A stretch of 64,000 nt of DNA from Clostridium sp. (lineage in GTDB: Bacteria > Bacillota > Clostridia > Clostridiales > Clostridiaceae). How positions within the stretch are numbered: the first letter of the stretch is position 1; the number at the start of each line of letters is the position of its first letter. Position numbers and translations under genes: made by a program. This document shows, in pieces, positions 45,878-55,956 of the stretch. Below the pieces are notes generated by a model. The model was given only the letters and a program-made list of their open reading frames with translations, made no database searches and was not told the origin of the DNA. The stretch lies in assembly GCF_026168755.1 (NCBI RefSeq), contig NZ_JAPFDR010000007.1:45773-109772 (forward strand), read 5' to 3'.

Positions 45878-47275
45878 ATGATTAAGCAAAATCAAAAGTT
45901 AATAAATAAAGCATTAGTTTTTATAGATGCAGTAGTGATAATTTTATCTTTTTTATTAGCATGGTATATAAGAATTCATAGTGGAATTATGGAATTAGAA
46001 GGTGGATCACTTACTTTTAAAGAGTTTTTGATACCTGTTCTTATAATGTTGCCTATATATATAATACTATATAATTTTAAAAGATTATATAGTGCTGAAA
46101 GAACTGTTTTTTTAAGTAAAGAGATTATAAATATATTTATTGCAAATTTATTTGGAATAGTAATATTTTCAGGGTTATTATTTGTAAATAAAACAATAGA
46201 TTATTCAAGATCATTACTTATTATGTTTTTTATTATATGTACAATACTTATTTCTCTTGAAAGAGTAATTATAAAAATATCAATGAGAAGTGCAAGAAAA
46301 AAGGGACTTAATATAAGATATACAGTATTTGTAGGATATAGTGAGAGTACAGAAAAATTTAATAAATTAATTAATGAAAATAGACATTGGGGATATAAAG
46401 TATTAGGTGTTTTTGAGGATTATAAAATTGATTCAGAAAATTTGAATTATCTAGGAAATATAGTAGAATTAGATAATTATCTTACTGAAAATAGAGATGT
46501 AGATGAAATAATTATAACTTTAGAGATGAAGGATTATGATAAATTAAAAACTATAATATCAATATGTGAGAAGCTTGGTATTAGAATACAAATAATCCCT
46601 AGTTATTACAAGTATTTTCCGGCTAAGCCTTATGTAGAAGAAATAGGAGGATTACCTTTAATAAATATGAGATATATACCTCTTGATAATATATTAAATA
46701 AGGCTATAAAGAGAGGAATTGATATTGTAGGTTCTTTATTAGCAGTTATTATTTTTTCACCAATAATGCTAATTACAGCTATATTAATAAAGTTAACAAG
46801 TAAGGGACCTATAATATTTAAGCAAGAAAGAATAGGGCTTAATAGAAAGCCTTTTATTATGTATAAGTTTAGGAGTATGAGACAACAAGATCCAGAAGAA
46901 GAAAAGAAGGATTGGACAGTTAAAAATGATCCAAGAAAGACAAAAATAGGGACATTTATAAGAAAAACTAGTATTGATGAATTACCTCAATTCTTTAATG
47001 TATTAAAAGGAGATATGAGTCTTATAGGACCAAGGCCTGAAAGACCATTCTATGTAGAAAAGTTTAAAGATGAAATACCTAAGTATATGGTTAAACATCA
47101 AGTAAGACCGGGAATCACAGGATGGGCACAAGTTAATGGATGGAGAGGTGATACATCCATAGAAAAAAGAATAGAGTGTGATATATATTACATAGAAAAT
47201 TGGAGTTTAACATTAGATATAAAAATTTTTATATTAACGTTTTTTAAAGGATTTATAAATAACAATGCTTATTAG
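45878..47275 (+). CDS. Polyprenyl-phosphate sugar-1-phosphate transferase (initiating enzyme, WcaJ/CpsE type)
   Basis: 465 residues. It starts polymer synthesis by putting a sugar-1-phosphate on undecaprenyl phosphate. Four N-terminal helices (about 10-125), a Rossmann-like CoA-binding-type domain (about 145-260), a fifth helix (KRGIDIVGSLLAVIIFSPIMLITAILIKL) and the cytoplasmic transferase domain with GPIIFKQERIGLNRKPFIMYKFRSM, KIGTFIRKTSIDELPQFFNVLKGDMSLIGPRPERP and RPGITGWAQVNGWRG. The N-terminal extension is the long type found in WcaJ/CpsE rather than WbaP. The sugar is probably glucose or galactose; sequence alone does not tell. Confidence 0.92.
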   Translation: MIKQNQKLINKALVFIDAVVIILSFLLAWYIRIHSGIMELEGGSLTFKEFLIPVLIMLPIYIILYNFKRLYSAERTVFLSKEIINIFIANLFGIVIFSGLLFVNKTIDYSRSLLIMFFIICTILISLERVIIKISMRSARKKGLNIRYTVFVGYSESTEKFNKLINENRHWGYKVLGVFEDYKIDSENLNYLGNIVELDNYLTENRDVDEIIITLEMKDYDKLKTIISICEKLGIRIQIIPSYYKYFPAKPYVEEIGGLPLINMRYIPLDNILNKAIKRGIDIVGSLLAVIIFSPIMLITAILIKLTSKGPIIFKQERIGLNRKPFIMYKFRSMRQQDPEEEKKDWTVKNDPRKTKIGTFIRKTSIDELPQFFNVLKGDMSLIGPRPERPFYVEKFKDEIPKYMVKHQVRPGITGWAQVNGWRGDTSIEKRIECDIYYIENWSLTLDIKIFILTFFKGFINNNAY

Positions 47276-47295
47276 AAATTAAAGGAGATAAAAAT

Positions 47296-48678
47296 ATGAA
47301 AAAGGTATCAAGGAGAAAGATATTTATTTTTTTGTGTACTTGTTTTGTAACTGTTGCATTATTTGCGTTGTTTGAAAAATATTATTCAGTTCAACCTAAT
47401 ACTGCAAAATTAACAATGAAATTAAAATCTAATAATATAGAGCAATATCAAGTTTATTATGATACAAATGGGAATAAAGAATGGTCAGAAGAAAATTCTA
47501 TAAAGGTTTTATATACGAACACAGGTAAAGAGGATAAGTTAAGCTTTGCTTTACCAATAGAAACTAAAAATATAAGAATAGACTTTGGAAATGAAAATAA
47601 AAGTTTAGAGGTAAAAAATTTAACTTTAAAAAGAAATAAAAAGTATACTTTTTCTAAAAGAGATATAGAAGAGAAAGTAGGAGAAAGTGCAGATTTAAAA
47701 TATGATATAACAGATACAGGATTTGATATTAATGTTATAGCAAGTGATCCATATATAGAAATAGAAAATATAAATAATCAGATAATAGATGTTACTTCAA
47801 AGCCAATTATATATGATGTATTAATGATGCTATCTTCATTAATATTAGGATTTATAGTAGCTAATGCATTAACAGGGATAAAAAAATCAATAAAATTTAT
47901 AAAAGTATCTATAGACAATAAAGGATTAATAAAATCTTTAGCTAAAAATGATTTTAGAAATAAATATGCTTCTTCTTATTTAGGAATAGTATGGGGGTTT
48001 ATAAATCCCCTTATAACAATATTAGTATATTGGTTTGTATTCACAGTTGGTTTTAGAAGTTCAGATGTGGGTGATGCTCCTTATACAATTTGGTTTATAG
48101 CAGGAATAATTCCATGGTTCTTCTTTTCAGATGCTTTAAACTCTACTAGTAATGTATTTTTAGAATATAGTTATTTAGTAAAAAAAGTTGTTTTTAAAAT
48201 TGAAATATTACCTACTGTAAAAATAATATCAGCGTTATTTGTACATTTATTTTTTGTCATATTTATATATGCTTTAGGAGCAGTATATGGATATTATCCG
48301 GATTTATATTCATTACAATTTATATATTACTCATTTGCAATGATTATTTTAGTATTTTGTATTTCATTAATTACTTCATCTGTAATACTATTTTTTAGGG
48401 ATTTAGGTCAAATTATAGGTATAATTTTAAATGTAGGATTTTGGGCGACTCCAATAGGATGGACAATAGATATGTTGCCTGGAGTTGTACAAAGAATATT
48501 TAAATTAAATCCTATGTATTATATAGTTACAGGATATAGAGATTCTTTTATAGACAAAGTTTACTTTTGGGAAAGACCTTATGAAACTCTATACTTTTGG
48601 GCATTTTGTTTAGTTGCTTTTTGTTTCGGAGTTAAGTTATTTAAAAAGCTAAAACCACATTTTTCAGATGTTATATAG
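47296..48678 (+). CDS. ABC-2 polysaccharide exporter permease with extra N-terminal domain (Wzm/TagG type)
   Basis: 460 residues, about 200 more than a normal Wzm. The C-terminal 260 residues are a typical O-antigen/teichoic acid exporter permease (LAKNDFRNKYASSYLGIVWGFINPLITILVYWFVFTVGF, then RDLGQIIGIILNVGFWATPI and LNPMYYIVTGYRDSFI). In front lies a helix (about 9-25), a soluble, probably external domain of about 145 residues (26-172), and another helix (about 175-195). The extra domain resembles glycan-binding beta-sandwich sequences but I cannot name it. It pairs with the ATPase 12 bases downstream. Confidence 0.88.
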   Translation: MKKVSRRKIFIFLCTCFVTVALFALFEKYYSVQPNTAKLTMKLKSNNIEQYQVYYDTNGNKEWSEENSIKVLYTNTGKEDKLSFALPIETKNIRIDFGNENKSLEVKNLTLKRNKKYTFSKRDIEEKVGESADLKYDITDTGFDINVIASDPYIEIENINNQIIDVTSKPIIYDVLMMLSSLILGFIVANALTGIKKSIKFIKVSIDNKGLIKSLAKNDFRNKYASSYLGIVWGFINPLITILVYWFVFTVGFRSSDVGDAPYTIWFIAGIIPWFFFSDALNSTSNVFLEYSYLVKKVVFKIEILPTVKIISALFVHLFFVIFIYALGAVYGYYPDLYSLQFIYYSFAMIILVFCISLITSSVILFFRDLGQIIGIILNVGFWATPIGWTIDMLPGVVQRIFKLNPMYYIVTGYRDSFIDKVYFWERPYETLYFWAFCLVAFCFGVKLFKKLKPHFSDVI

Positions 48679-48690
48679 AGAGGTAAATAT

Positions 48691-49932
48691 ATGAGTGAAG
48701 TAGTTATAAAAGTTAGAGATTTAGTAAAAAAATATAATATATATGATGATCCTATGGATAGATTAAAAGAGACTTTATCTATAAGACATAAATGCTATCA
48801 TAGAGAATTTGTAGCTTTAAATGGATTAACATTTGATATTGAAAAAGGTGATGCTGTAGGTATATTGGGGAAAAATGGATCTGGTAAATCTACATTATTA
48901 AAAATGATTACTGGAGTACTAACACCTACATCTGGAACTATAGAAATAAAGGGGGTTATATCAGCTATATTAGAATTGGGAACTGGTTTTAATATGGAAT
49001 ATACAGGAATAGAAAATATATATTTAAATGGAACTATGCTTGGATATACTAAGGAAGAGATTGATTTAAGAGTAAAGGATATTATTGATTTTGCAGATAT
49101 TGGGGATTTTATAAATCAGCCTGTAAAAATATATTCAAGTGGTATGTTTGCAAGACTAGCTTTTGCAGTGGCTAGTAATGTAAACCCTGATATATTAATT
49201 GTAGATGAAGCATTAGCTGTTGGGGATACAAGATTTCAAATTAAATGTATAGAAAAAATGAAAGCATTAAAGGAACAAGGGACAACAGTATTATTTGTTT
49301 CTCATGCAACAGAGCAAATAAAAAGATTTTGTAATAAAGCTATATGGATTAAGGACGGGATAATAGAAGCTCAAGGTGAATCAAGTGAAATAGCAGATTT
49401 GTATGAAGATTTTATGAAATATGGTACAGTAGATAATCAAGCAGATGTTAGGATGGAGTTAAAAGAGGAAGCTAGTATAACTGAAGAAGTTGAGGAAGAT
49501 AATGGAGAATTTAAAATGCCTTCCAATGAAGATACGTTAGCTTCAATAAAAGAGGTAAAATTATCTAAAGATAAGCTAAGGACATTTGAGGATTTAGAGG
49601 TTGAAATAACTTATGATATATATAGGGAAAAAATAGATAGCTTTTTATTAGGAGCAGCTATATATACTCCATCGAGAGATTATATATTTGGACCAAATAC
49701 GTATTTAGAAAAAGTAGAAATTCCAAATACATTTGGAAGGCATAAAATTGTTTATAGAATTCCTGAAATTCCTTTATTAGGAGGAACTTATACAATTGAT
49801 GTAGGGATATTTACTGATGAGAGTATAGTAAATTTAGATTATAAAACAGCTGTATGTGAGTTTGTAATTGCAAATAAATATATATCAGAAGGTAAGTTTT
49901 ATATAAAACATGAATGGAAAGTTATTGAGTAA
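48691..49932 (+). CDS. ABC polysaccharide exporter ATPase with C-terminal Wzt domain
   Basis: 413 residues. N-terminal ATPase (about 1-245): Walker A GILGKNGSGKST, Q-loop ISAILELGTGF (typical for Wzt/TagH, with the helix that contacts the permease), signature IYSSGMFARLAFAVA, Walker B ILIVDEALAVGD, and H-loop FVSHA. C-terminal part (about 285-413) is a Wzt_C-like carbohydrate-binding beta domain. Such domains recognise the finished end of the polymer and decide when it is exported. Works with the preceding permease. Confidence 0.92.
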   Translation: MSEVVIKVRDLVKKYNIYDDPMDRLKETLSIRHKCYHREFVALNGLTFDIEKGDAVGILGKNGSGKSTLLKMITGVLTPTSGTIEIKGVISAILELGTGFNMEYTGIENIYLNGTMLGYTKEEIDLRVKDIIDFADIGDFINQPVKIYSSGMFARLAFAVASNVNPDILIVDEALAVGDTRFQIKCIEKMKALKEQGTTVLFVSHATEQIKRFCNKAIWIKDGIIEAQGESSEIADLYEDFMKYGTVDNQADVRMELKEEASITEEVEEDNGEFKMPSNEDTLASIKEVKLSKDKLRTFEDLEVEITYDIYREKIDSFLLGAAIYTPSRDYIFGPNTYLEKVEIPNTFGRHKIVYRIPEIPLLGGTYTIDVGIFTDESIVNLDYKTAVCEFVIANKYISEGKFYIKHEWKVIE

Positions 49933-49978
49933 AGATAATTAGATATTTTAATAAAAATTGTAGGGATGATTAATTTAT

Positions 49979-52312
49979 ATGAGTAACAAAGAGTTAAAAA
50001 CAATACGCATTGGTGGAGAAATATTAAATAGTATTACTATAACAAAAGAAAATAGTTGTGAATTTAACTATAGATATAGTCAATTTAATATAAAAAAGAT
50101 TGAGCTTTTCTTTAAAAATGTTAAAGGATTTAAAGGTAGAATAAGAGTTGAAATATTTGAAGAAGAATATAAAAGTTTAGTTGGAGAGCAAATAATAGAA
50201 AATATAGAAGAAGGTTGGAATGAATTTATATTACCTTATACTGTAGGTGTATTTGAAGAAAAACTTAAAATTAAAATTAAAATGGAGAAAGGTAATTCTA
50301 TTGAAGTAGCTACAGATAAATATGATGCTGTTTGTATGAGATTATTATATGAAGATATACAAGAAAGAGAATTAGCATTAGATTTAGATAGGGTGACAAA
50401 GGAGTTAAGAAAAATTTATAATTCAAGTGGTTGGAGACACTTGGTTTCAGTTTATAGATTTAGAGATATTATATTTAACTTTTTTAAAAAAATTAAGAAG
50501 TTGAAAACTTTATTTTTTGTAGTAGTTAAAAATTTAAATAAATCAAATATAAGTAGGGCTAAAGATTTTATAAAAGATAATGGTTTTAAAGCTTTTATTA
50601 GAAAAGTAGTATCTAAGTTAAAAGGAGAAAGATTACAATATAAGAACTGGATTGAAAAACATGTTGCTACTCCTGCTGAATTAGAAATACAAAGAAATTA
50701 TGAATTTGAATATAAGCCATTAATAAGTATTTTAATTCCAACATATAAAACACCAAAACATTTATTAATTGAAACTATGAATTCTGTTTTAAATCAAAGT
50801 TATAGTAATTGGGAGTTATGTATTGCAGATGGAAATTCTGAAGAGTCTTATATAAATGAAATGTTAGATGAATATGCAAGAAATGATAAGAGAATAAAAG
50901 TTAAATATCTTGATGAAAATAAAGGTATAGCTGGTAATACTCAAGAATGTTATTATATGGCTACTGGAGATTATATAGGATTATTTGATCATGATGATTT
51001 GTTAGAGCCTAATGCATTATTTGAAGTGGTAAAAGCTGTAAATGAAGATAGAACAATAGATTTTATATATACAGATGAGGATAAAATTAATGAGAAAAGT
51101 GACTATAGATTTGATCCTCATTTTAAGCAAGATTTTGCGATTGATACTTTTAGAAGCTATAATTATATATGTCATTTTTCGGTGTTTAGAAATGACTTAA
51201 TGGCAAAAATAAATGGATTTAGAGATGGATTTAATGGAAGTCAAGATTACGATATTATTTTAAGAGCTACTGAGGTAGCTGAAAATATTCATCATATACC
51301 TAAAATATTATATTCCTGGAGAGTTCATTCAGGATCTACAGCAGGAAATCCTAAGAATAAAATGTATTGCTATGATTCTGCTAAGAAAGCTTTAGATGAA
51401 GAATTAAAAAGAAAAGGAATTAAAGGGAAAGCTAAAGATGGGAAGTATATTGGAACCTATGAGATTGAGTATGAAATAATAGATAATCCTAAAGTTTCAA
51501 TATTAATACCAACAAAGGATCATATAGATGATTTAGATAGAACTATAAAGTCTGTTTTAAATAATACTGAATATGAGAATTATGAAATTATAGTTATTGA
51601 AAATAATTCAGAACAAAGTGAGACTTTTAAATATTATGAAGAAATACAAAAACTTGATGCAGATATAAGAGTAGTAACTTGGGAAAAGGGATTTAACTAC
51701 TCTGCTATAAATAATTATGGAGCTAAATTTGCAAATGGGGAGTTATTACTTTTATTAAATAATGATGTTGAGGTTATTAATAAAGAATGGCTAACTAAAA
51801 TGGTATCTTTAGCACAAAGAGAAGATGTTGGTTGTGTTGGAGCTAAACTGTATTATCCAGATAATACAATTCAACATGGTGGAATAATAGTTGGGTTAGG
51901 TGGAGCTGCCGCACATGCTCATAGAGGATTCAATAAGAATGAATATGGGTATTTCTTAAGACTTGGAATTACACATAATTTAAGTGCTGTAACAGGAGCT
52001 TGTTTAATGGTTAAAAAATCAGTATTTGATGAGGTAAATGGATTAGACGAAAGCTTTGAAGTTGCGTACAATGATGTTGATTTTTGCTTAAGAGTTTTAG
52101 AAACAGGAAGAGTGAATGTATGGACACCTTATGCTGAGTTATATCATTATGAATCTAAGAGTAGAGGTGTAGATGATTTAGCAACAAATGAAAGATTCCA
52201 AGGTGAATTTAATAGATTCAGAGAAAGATATAAGGAGTTTTTAGAAAAAGGAGATCCGTATTATAACGTAAATTTAACTTTAGATAGAGAGGATTTATCT
52301 TTAAAGGAATAG
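49979..52312 (+). CDS. Bifunctional glycosyltransferase, two GT2 domains
   Basis: 777 residues. N-terminal about 150 residues: beta-rich domain followed by a helical linker ending in SSGWRHLVSVYRFRD, a feature of large rhamnan or heteropolysaccharide glycosyltransferases. First GT-A domain (about 240-470): ISILIPTYKTPKHLLIETMNSVLNQSY and GDYIGLFDHDDLLEPNAL with the DxD site. Second GT-A domain (about 505-750): PKVSILIPTKDHIDDLDRTIKS, then LLLLNNDVEVI and VTGACLMVKKSVF and NDVDFCLRVLE. Two active sites suggest that one protein adds two sugars or a repeating unit. ATG 47 bases after the ATPase; RBS weak (AGGGATGA). Confidence 0.88.
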   Translation: MSNKELKTIRIGGEILNSITITKENSCEFNYRYSQFNIKKIELFFKNVKGFKGRIRVEIFEEEYKSLVGEQIIENIEEGWNEFILPYTVGVFEEKLKIKIKMEKGNSIEVATDKYDAVCMRLLYEDIQERELALDLDRVTKELRKIYNSSGWRHLVSVYRFRDIIFNFFKKIKKLKTLFFVVVKNLNKSNISRAKDFIKDNGFKAFIRKVVSKLKGERLQYKNWIEKHVATPAELEIQRNYEFEYKPLISILIPTYKTPKHLLIETMNSVLNQSYSNWELCIADGNSEESYINEMLDEYARNDKRIKVKYLDENKGIAGNTQECYYMATGDYIGLFDHDDLLEPNALFEVVKAVNEDRTIDFIYTDEDKINEKSDYRFDPHFKQDFAIDTFRSYNYICHFSVFRNDLMAKINGFRDGFNGSQDYDIILRATEVAENIHHIPKILYSWRVHSGSTAGNPKNKMYCYDSAKKALDEELKRKGIKGKAKDGKYIGTYEIEYEIIDNPKVSILIPTKDHIDDLDRTIKSVLNNTEYENYEIIVIENNSEQSETFKYYEEIQKLDADIRVVTWEKGFNYSAINNYGAKFANGELLLLLNNDVEVINKEWLTKMVSLAQREDVGCVGAKLYYPDNTIQHGGIIVGLGGAAAHAHRGFNKNEYGYFLRLGITHNLSAVTGACLMVKKSVFDEVNGLDESFEVAYNDVDFCLRVLETGRVNVWTPYAELYHYESKSRGVDDLATNERFQGEFNRFRERYKEFLEKGDPYYNVNLTLDREDLSLKE

Positions 52313-52331
52313 TAATTTTAGGAGGATTTTT

Positions 52332-53252
52332 ATGGCGTTATCAATAATATGTCCTTTATATAAGGCAGAAAAGTATATAGATAATTTAGATGTGTCGTTG
52401 AAAAGACAATTAAAAGTAGAGATAAAAGAAATTAAATATATAGTTACAGAATGCCATGAAGATAAAACTATAGAAAAGTTAAAAAATATAAATGCTAAAT
52501 ATAAAGTTATTAAAGCTGAGGAGTTTTCACATAGCTCAACTAGAGAAAAAGCAGTTTATGAAGCTGAAGGAGATATAATTGTATTTATAACTCAAGATAT
52601 AATTATAAAGAGTGATATGTGGCTGTATAATTTAACTAATAGTATAGAAAAAGGTGTTTGTGAAGCATCTTTTTCTAAACAAATTTGTACAGAAAAAACT
52701 ATTGAAAGATATACGAGGATGAATAACTATCCAGATGAAAGTAGAATAGTATCAAAGAAAGATATTGACAAATTAGGTATAATGACATATTTTTACTCTG
52801 ATGCTTCTTCAGCTATTAGAAAAGATATTTTTGTAAAGCTTAATGGATATGATGGGAAAAATTTATTAACTAATGAAGATATGTATATTGCTTATAAGTT
52901 AATTAATAATGGATATAAAATTAAGTATTGTGCTGATTCAGAAATAATACATTCGCATAAGTATAAATATTTATCTTTATTAAAGAGATATTTTGATCAA
53001 GGTGTATTTTTAAAGCAACATGAATATATCACTAATTCTGGAGCTAACAGTAGTGCTATTAATTTAGCAAAGTTTGTTTTAGTAAATAGTTTAAAAGAAA
53101 AAAGTTTTAAAGTTTTTTTCGAGATAATCCCTAATTTTGGCGCTAGATATATTGGTAATAAACTAGGTCAGAGATATGAAAAATTATCTAAAAAAACTAT
53201 ATTAAAGTACACCAATAATCCTAATTATTGGCATAGGGAGTTCTTTAATTAA
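52332..53252 (+). CDS. Glycosyltransferase family 2, rhamnosyltransferase-like
   Basis: 306 residues, RBS AGGAGG. LSIICPLYKAEKYIDNL at the N-terminus, then DIIVFITQDIIIKSDMWL, where the QD replaces the usual NDD and is typical of RfbN-type rhamnosyltransferases, and FSKQICTEKTIERYTRMNNYP, SDASSAIRKDIFVKLNGYDG and a late NEDMYIAYKL with the ED base. Followed by a terminator that ends the glycosyltransferase operon. Immediately after it lie rmlACDB, so dTDP-rhamnose is the likely donor for at least one enzyme here. Confidence 0.85.
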   Translation: MALSIICPLYKAEKYIDNLDVSLKRQLKVEIKEIKYIVTECHEDKTIEKLKNINAKYKVIKAEEFSHSSTREKAVYEAEGDIIVFITQDIIIKSDMWLYNLTNSIEKGVCEASFSKQICTEKTIERYTRMNNYPDESRIVSKKDIDKLGIMTYFYSDASSAIRKDIFVKLNGYDGKNLLTNEDMYIAYKLINNGYKIKYCADSEIIHSHKYKYLSLLKRYFDQGVFLKQHEYITNSGANSSAINLAKFVLVNSLKEKSFKVFFEIIPNFGARYIGNKLGQRYEKLSKKTILKYTNNPNYWHREFFN

Positions 53253-53308
53253 AAATATATAATGTTAAGCAATATAGTAATTGATAAGATGAAAGAATTT
53301 TTATTTTC

Positions 53309-53352
53309 AATGGCTGAAAGTTAGATGAAATCTAGATTTCGGCTATTTTTTG
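53309..53352 (+). terminator. Terminator at the end of the glycosyltransferase operon
   Basis: 53309-53326 pairs with 53330-53347 around a 3-base loop (a few mismatches), followed by TTTTT. Confidence 0.8.
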
Positions 53353-53503
53353 TGTGAATAGACAAAAGTTAAAATATCTTAATAAAAGTAAGTTAATTCC
53401 TAATAATCTTGACAGTTTAAAAGGGACTAATGTAAGATAGGGTATGATAAGTTATAAAAGTAACCTTAAAATAGAAGTATTAAATAAATAGAATAATAAA
53501 ATA

Positions 53504-53512
53504 TGATATAAT
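53504..53512 (+). promoter_or_regulatory. Extended -10 promoter element of the rml operon
   Basis: TGA-TATAAT at 53504-53512; rmlA starts 24 bases further, with GAGGTGA between. A short leader is implied. Confidence 0.6.
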
Positions 53513-53536
53513 TAAAATAATAATGAGGTGATATTT

Positions 53537-54403
53537 ATGAAAGGAATAATTTTAGCAGGTGGATCAGGAACAAGACTATATCCAGTAACAAAAGCAATGT
53601 CAAAACAAATGGTGCCAATATATGATAAACCAATGATATATTATCCTATGTCAGTATTAATGTTAGCGGGTATAAGAGATATTCTTATAATATCTACACC
53701 AAGAGACATAGTTAACTTTAAAGAACTATTTAAAGATGGTTCAGAATATGGATTAAATATTGAATATGCAATTCAAGAACAACCAAATGGATTAGCAGAA
53801 GCATTCATTATTGGAGAAGAATTTATAGGTGATGATAATGTAGCAATGATATTAGGAGATAATATATTCTATGGTCAAAACTTTAGTTCACATTTAAAAG
53901 AAGCATCACAATTAGAAAAAGGAGCAATGGTATTTGGATACTATGTTCAAGACCCAAGAGCCTTTGGAGTAGTTGGATTTGATGCAGATGGTAAAGTAAC
54001 TTCATTAGAAGAAAAACCAGAAAATCCAAAGTCAAAATATGCAGTACCAGGCCTTTATTTCTATGATAACTCAGTAGTAGAAAAAGCTAAGGCATTAAAA
54101 CCATCAGCAAGAGGAGAACTAGAAATAACTGATTTAAATAAAGTTTACATGGAAGAAGGAGCTTTAAAAGTAGACTTATTAGGTAGAGGAATGGCATGGC
54201 TTGATACAGGAACACATGAATCAATGTTAAAAGCATCTAATTTTGTTGAAGCAGTACAAACTACTCAAGGAACATTCATAGCTTGTTTAGAGGAAATTGC
54301 TTATAGACAAGGATGGATTTCAAAAGAGCAAGTTAGAGAATTAGCTGGACCTTTAATGAAAACAGAGTATGGAAAATATTTAGTAGATATAATTGAGGAG
54401 TAA
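53537..54403 (+). CDS. rmlA: Glucose-1-phosphate thymidylyltransferase
   Basis: 288 residues from ATG 53537, seven bases after GAGGTGA. First step of dTDP-L-rhamnose synthesis: glucose-1-phosphate plus dTTP to dTDP-glucose. [39 protein letters not shown] at the N-terminus, then [47 protein letters not shown] and [19 protein letters not shown]. Full length, long RfbA group. First gene of a four-gene operon in order A, C, D, B. Confidence 0.97.
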   Translation: MKGIILAGGSGTRLYPVTKAMSKQMVPIYDKPMIYYPMSVLMLAGIRDILIISTPRDIVNFKELFKDGSEYGLNIEYAIQEQPNGLAEAFIIGEEFIGDDNVAMILGDNIFYGQNFSSHLKEASQLEKGAMVFGYYVQDPRAFGVVGFDADGKVTSLEEKPENPKSKYAVPGLYFYDNSVVEKAKALKPSARGELEITDLNKVYMEEGALKVDLLGRGMAWLDTGTHESMLKASNFVEAVQTTQGTFIACLEEIAYRQGWISKEQVRELAGPLMKTEYGKYLVDIIEE

Positions 54404-54407
54404 AGAG

Positions 54408-54986
54408 ATGGTTGAAGCAGGAAATTTTAAATTTATAGAAACTAAAATACCAGATTTATACATAGTTGAACCAAGAGTGTTTGGAGATGCTAGAGGATAT
54501 TTCATGGAAAGTTATAATAAAGAGCACTTTGATGCTGCAGGATTAACTATGACTTTTGTACAAGATAATGAATCAAGATCTAAAAAAGGTGTTTTAAGAG
54601 GATTACACTTCCAAACTCAGCATACACAAGGAAAGCTTGTAAGATGTACAGAGGGGGAGGTATGGGATGTTGCTGTTGACTTAAGAAAAGGTTCACCTAC
54701 ATATGGACAATGGGAAGGCGTATACTTAAGTGCAGAAAATAAAAGACAATTCTATGTACCAGAAGGTTTTGCACATGGATTTGTAGTTTTATCTGAAACT
54801 GCAACATTTAACTATAAATGTACAGATTTCTATTCACCAGAACATGATGGTGGACTTTTATGGAACGACGAAGATGTTGCTGTAGAGTGGCCATTAGATG
54901 GAATTGAAGAAATTTTATTATCAGAAAAAGATAAAAATCAAAAAACATTCAAAGAGCTAGACTTACCTTTTACTTATAATAAGTAA
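54408..54986 (+). CDS. rmlC: dTDP-4-dehydrorhamnose 3,5-epimerase
   Basis: 192 residues from ATG 54408, eight bases after GAGGAG, four bases after the rmlA stop. Cupin fold with VFGDARGYFMESYN, FVQDNESRSKKGVLRGLHFQ carrying the catalytic His, KLVRCTEGEVWDVAVDLRKGSPTYGQW and the Tyr/Asp region FYVPEGFAHGFVVLSE. Third enzyme of dTDP-L-rhamnose synthesis. Confidence 0.96.
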   Translation: MVEAGNFKFIETKIPDLYIVEPRVFGDARGYFMESYNKEHFDAAGLTMTFVQDNESRSKKGVLRGLHFQTQHTQGKLVRCTEGEVWDVAVDLRKGSPTYGQWEGVYLSAENKRQFYVPEGFAHGFVVLSETATFNYKCTDFYSPEHDGGLLWNDEDVAVEWPLDGIEEILLSEKDKNQKTFKELDLPFTYNK

Positions 54987-55010
54987 AGTAAATGTAGTGG
55001 AGGTTATCGC

Positions 55011-55904
55011 ATGAAAATATTAATAACTGGTTCAAATGGCCAATTAGGAAATGAACTTCAAAAAATAATAGCTACAGGAACTGCTGAAATAGGTGCAGTT
55101 TCAGAAGTAATTAAAAATTCAGAAGTTTTTGCTGTAGATGTAGATAAATTAGATATAACTAACTTAGAACAAGTGAAAACTGTTTTAAAGGAAGTAAAAC
55201 CAGATGTAGTTATAAACTGTGCAGCAGCAACAAATGTTGATGGGTGTGAAGCGAATAAGGATTTAGCTTTTAAAATAAACGCTTTAGGTCCTAGAAATTT
55301 AGCTATGGTTTGTGAAGAAATAGGAGCTAAAATAGTTCAAGTTTCAACTGACTATGTATTTAGAGGTGTTGGAGATACACCATTAAATGAATCAGATATA
55401 GTTGCTCCAGTAAGTTATTATGGAAAAACTAAGCTTTTAGGTGAAGAGTTTGTAAGAGAGTTTTCATCAAAGTACTATATAGTTAGAACAGCTTGGCTTT
55501 ATGGGTATGTAGGTCATAACTTTGTTTATACAATGATGAAGCTTGGAAAAGATAGAGATACTTTAAGTGTTGTAAATGATCAACTTGGAAATCCTACACA
55601 TGCTAATGACTTAGCATATCACATATTAAAACTTATAGAAACAGAAGAATATGGAATATACCATTGCACTGGAAAAGGTGAATGTAGTTGGTATGATTTT
55701 GCAACAGAAATAATGAAACTTTCAGGAAGAAATTGCAAGGTAAGTCCATGTACTTCAGCAGAATATAAGAGTATGTATCCTAATTCAGCTGATAGACCAG
55801 CATATTCATCACTTGATAATATGATGCTTAGATGCACTGTTGGTGATGAAATGAGAGATTGGAAAGAAGCTTTAAAGACTTTCATGGATAACGTTGAAAA
55901 ATAA
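55011..55904 (+). CDS. rmlD: dTDP-4-dehydrorhamnose reductase
   Basis: 297 residues, RBS GGAGG. NAD(P)H-dependent last step to dTDP-L-rhamnose. ITGSNGQLGNELQKI nucleotide-binding motif, DVVINCAAATNVDGCE, VSTDYVFRG and Y-x3-K in SYYGKTKLLGEE, RTAWLYG, and the C-terminal RPAYSSLDN. Full length. Confidence 0.96.
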   Translation: MKILITGSNGQLGNELQKIIATGTAEIGAVSEVIKNSEVFAVDVDKLDITNLEQVKTVLKEVKPDVVINCAAATNVDGCEANKDLAFKINALGPRNLAMVCEEIGAKIVQVSTDYVFRGVGDTPLNESDIVAPVSYYGKTKLLGEEFVREFSSKYYIVRTAWLYGYVGHNFVYTMMKLGKDRDTLSVVNDQLGNPTHANDLAYHILKLIETEEYGIYHCTGKGECSWYDFATEIMKLSGRNCKVSPCTSAEYKSMYPNSADRPAYSSLDNMMLRCTVGDEMRDWKEALKTFMDNVEK

Positions 55905-55956
55905 TTAGTAAATTATCGATAAACTTAAAATTTGGAGATATAAGGAGAATTTAATT

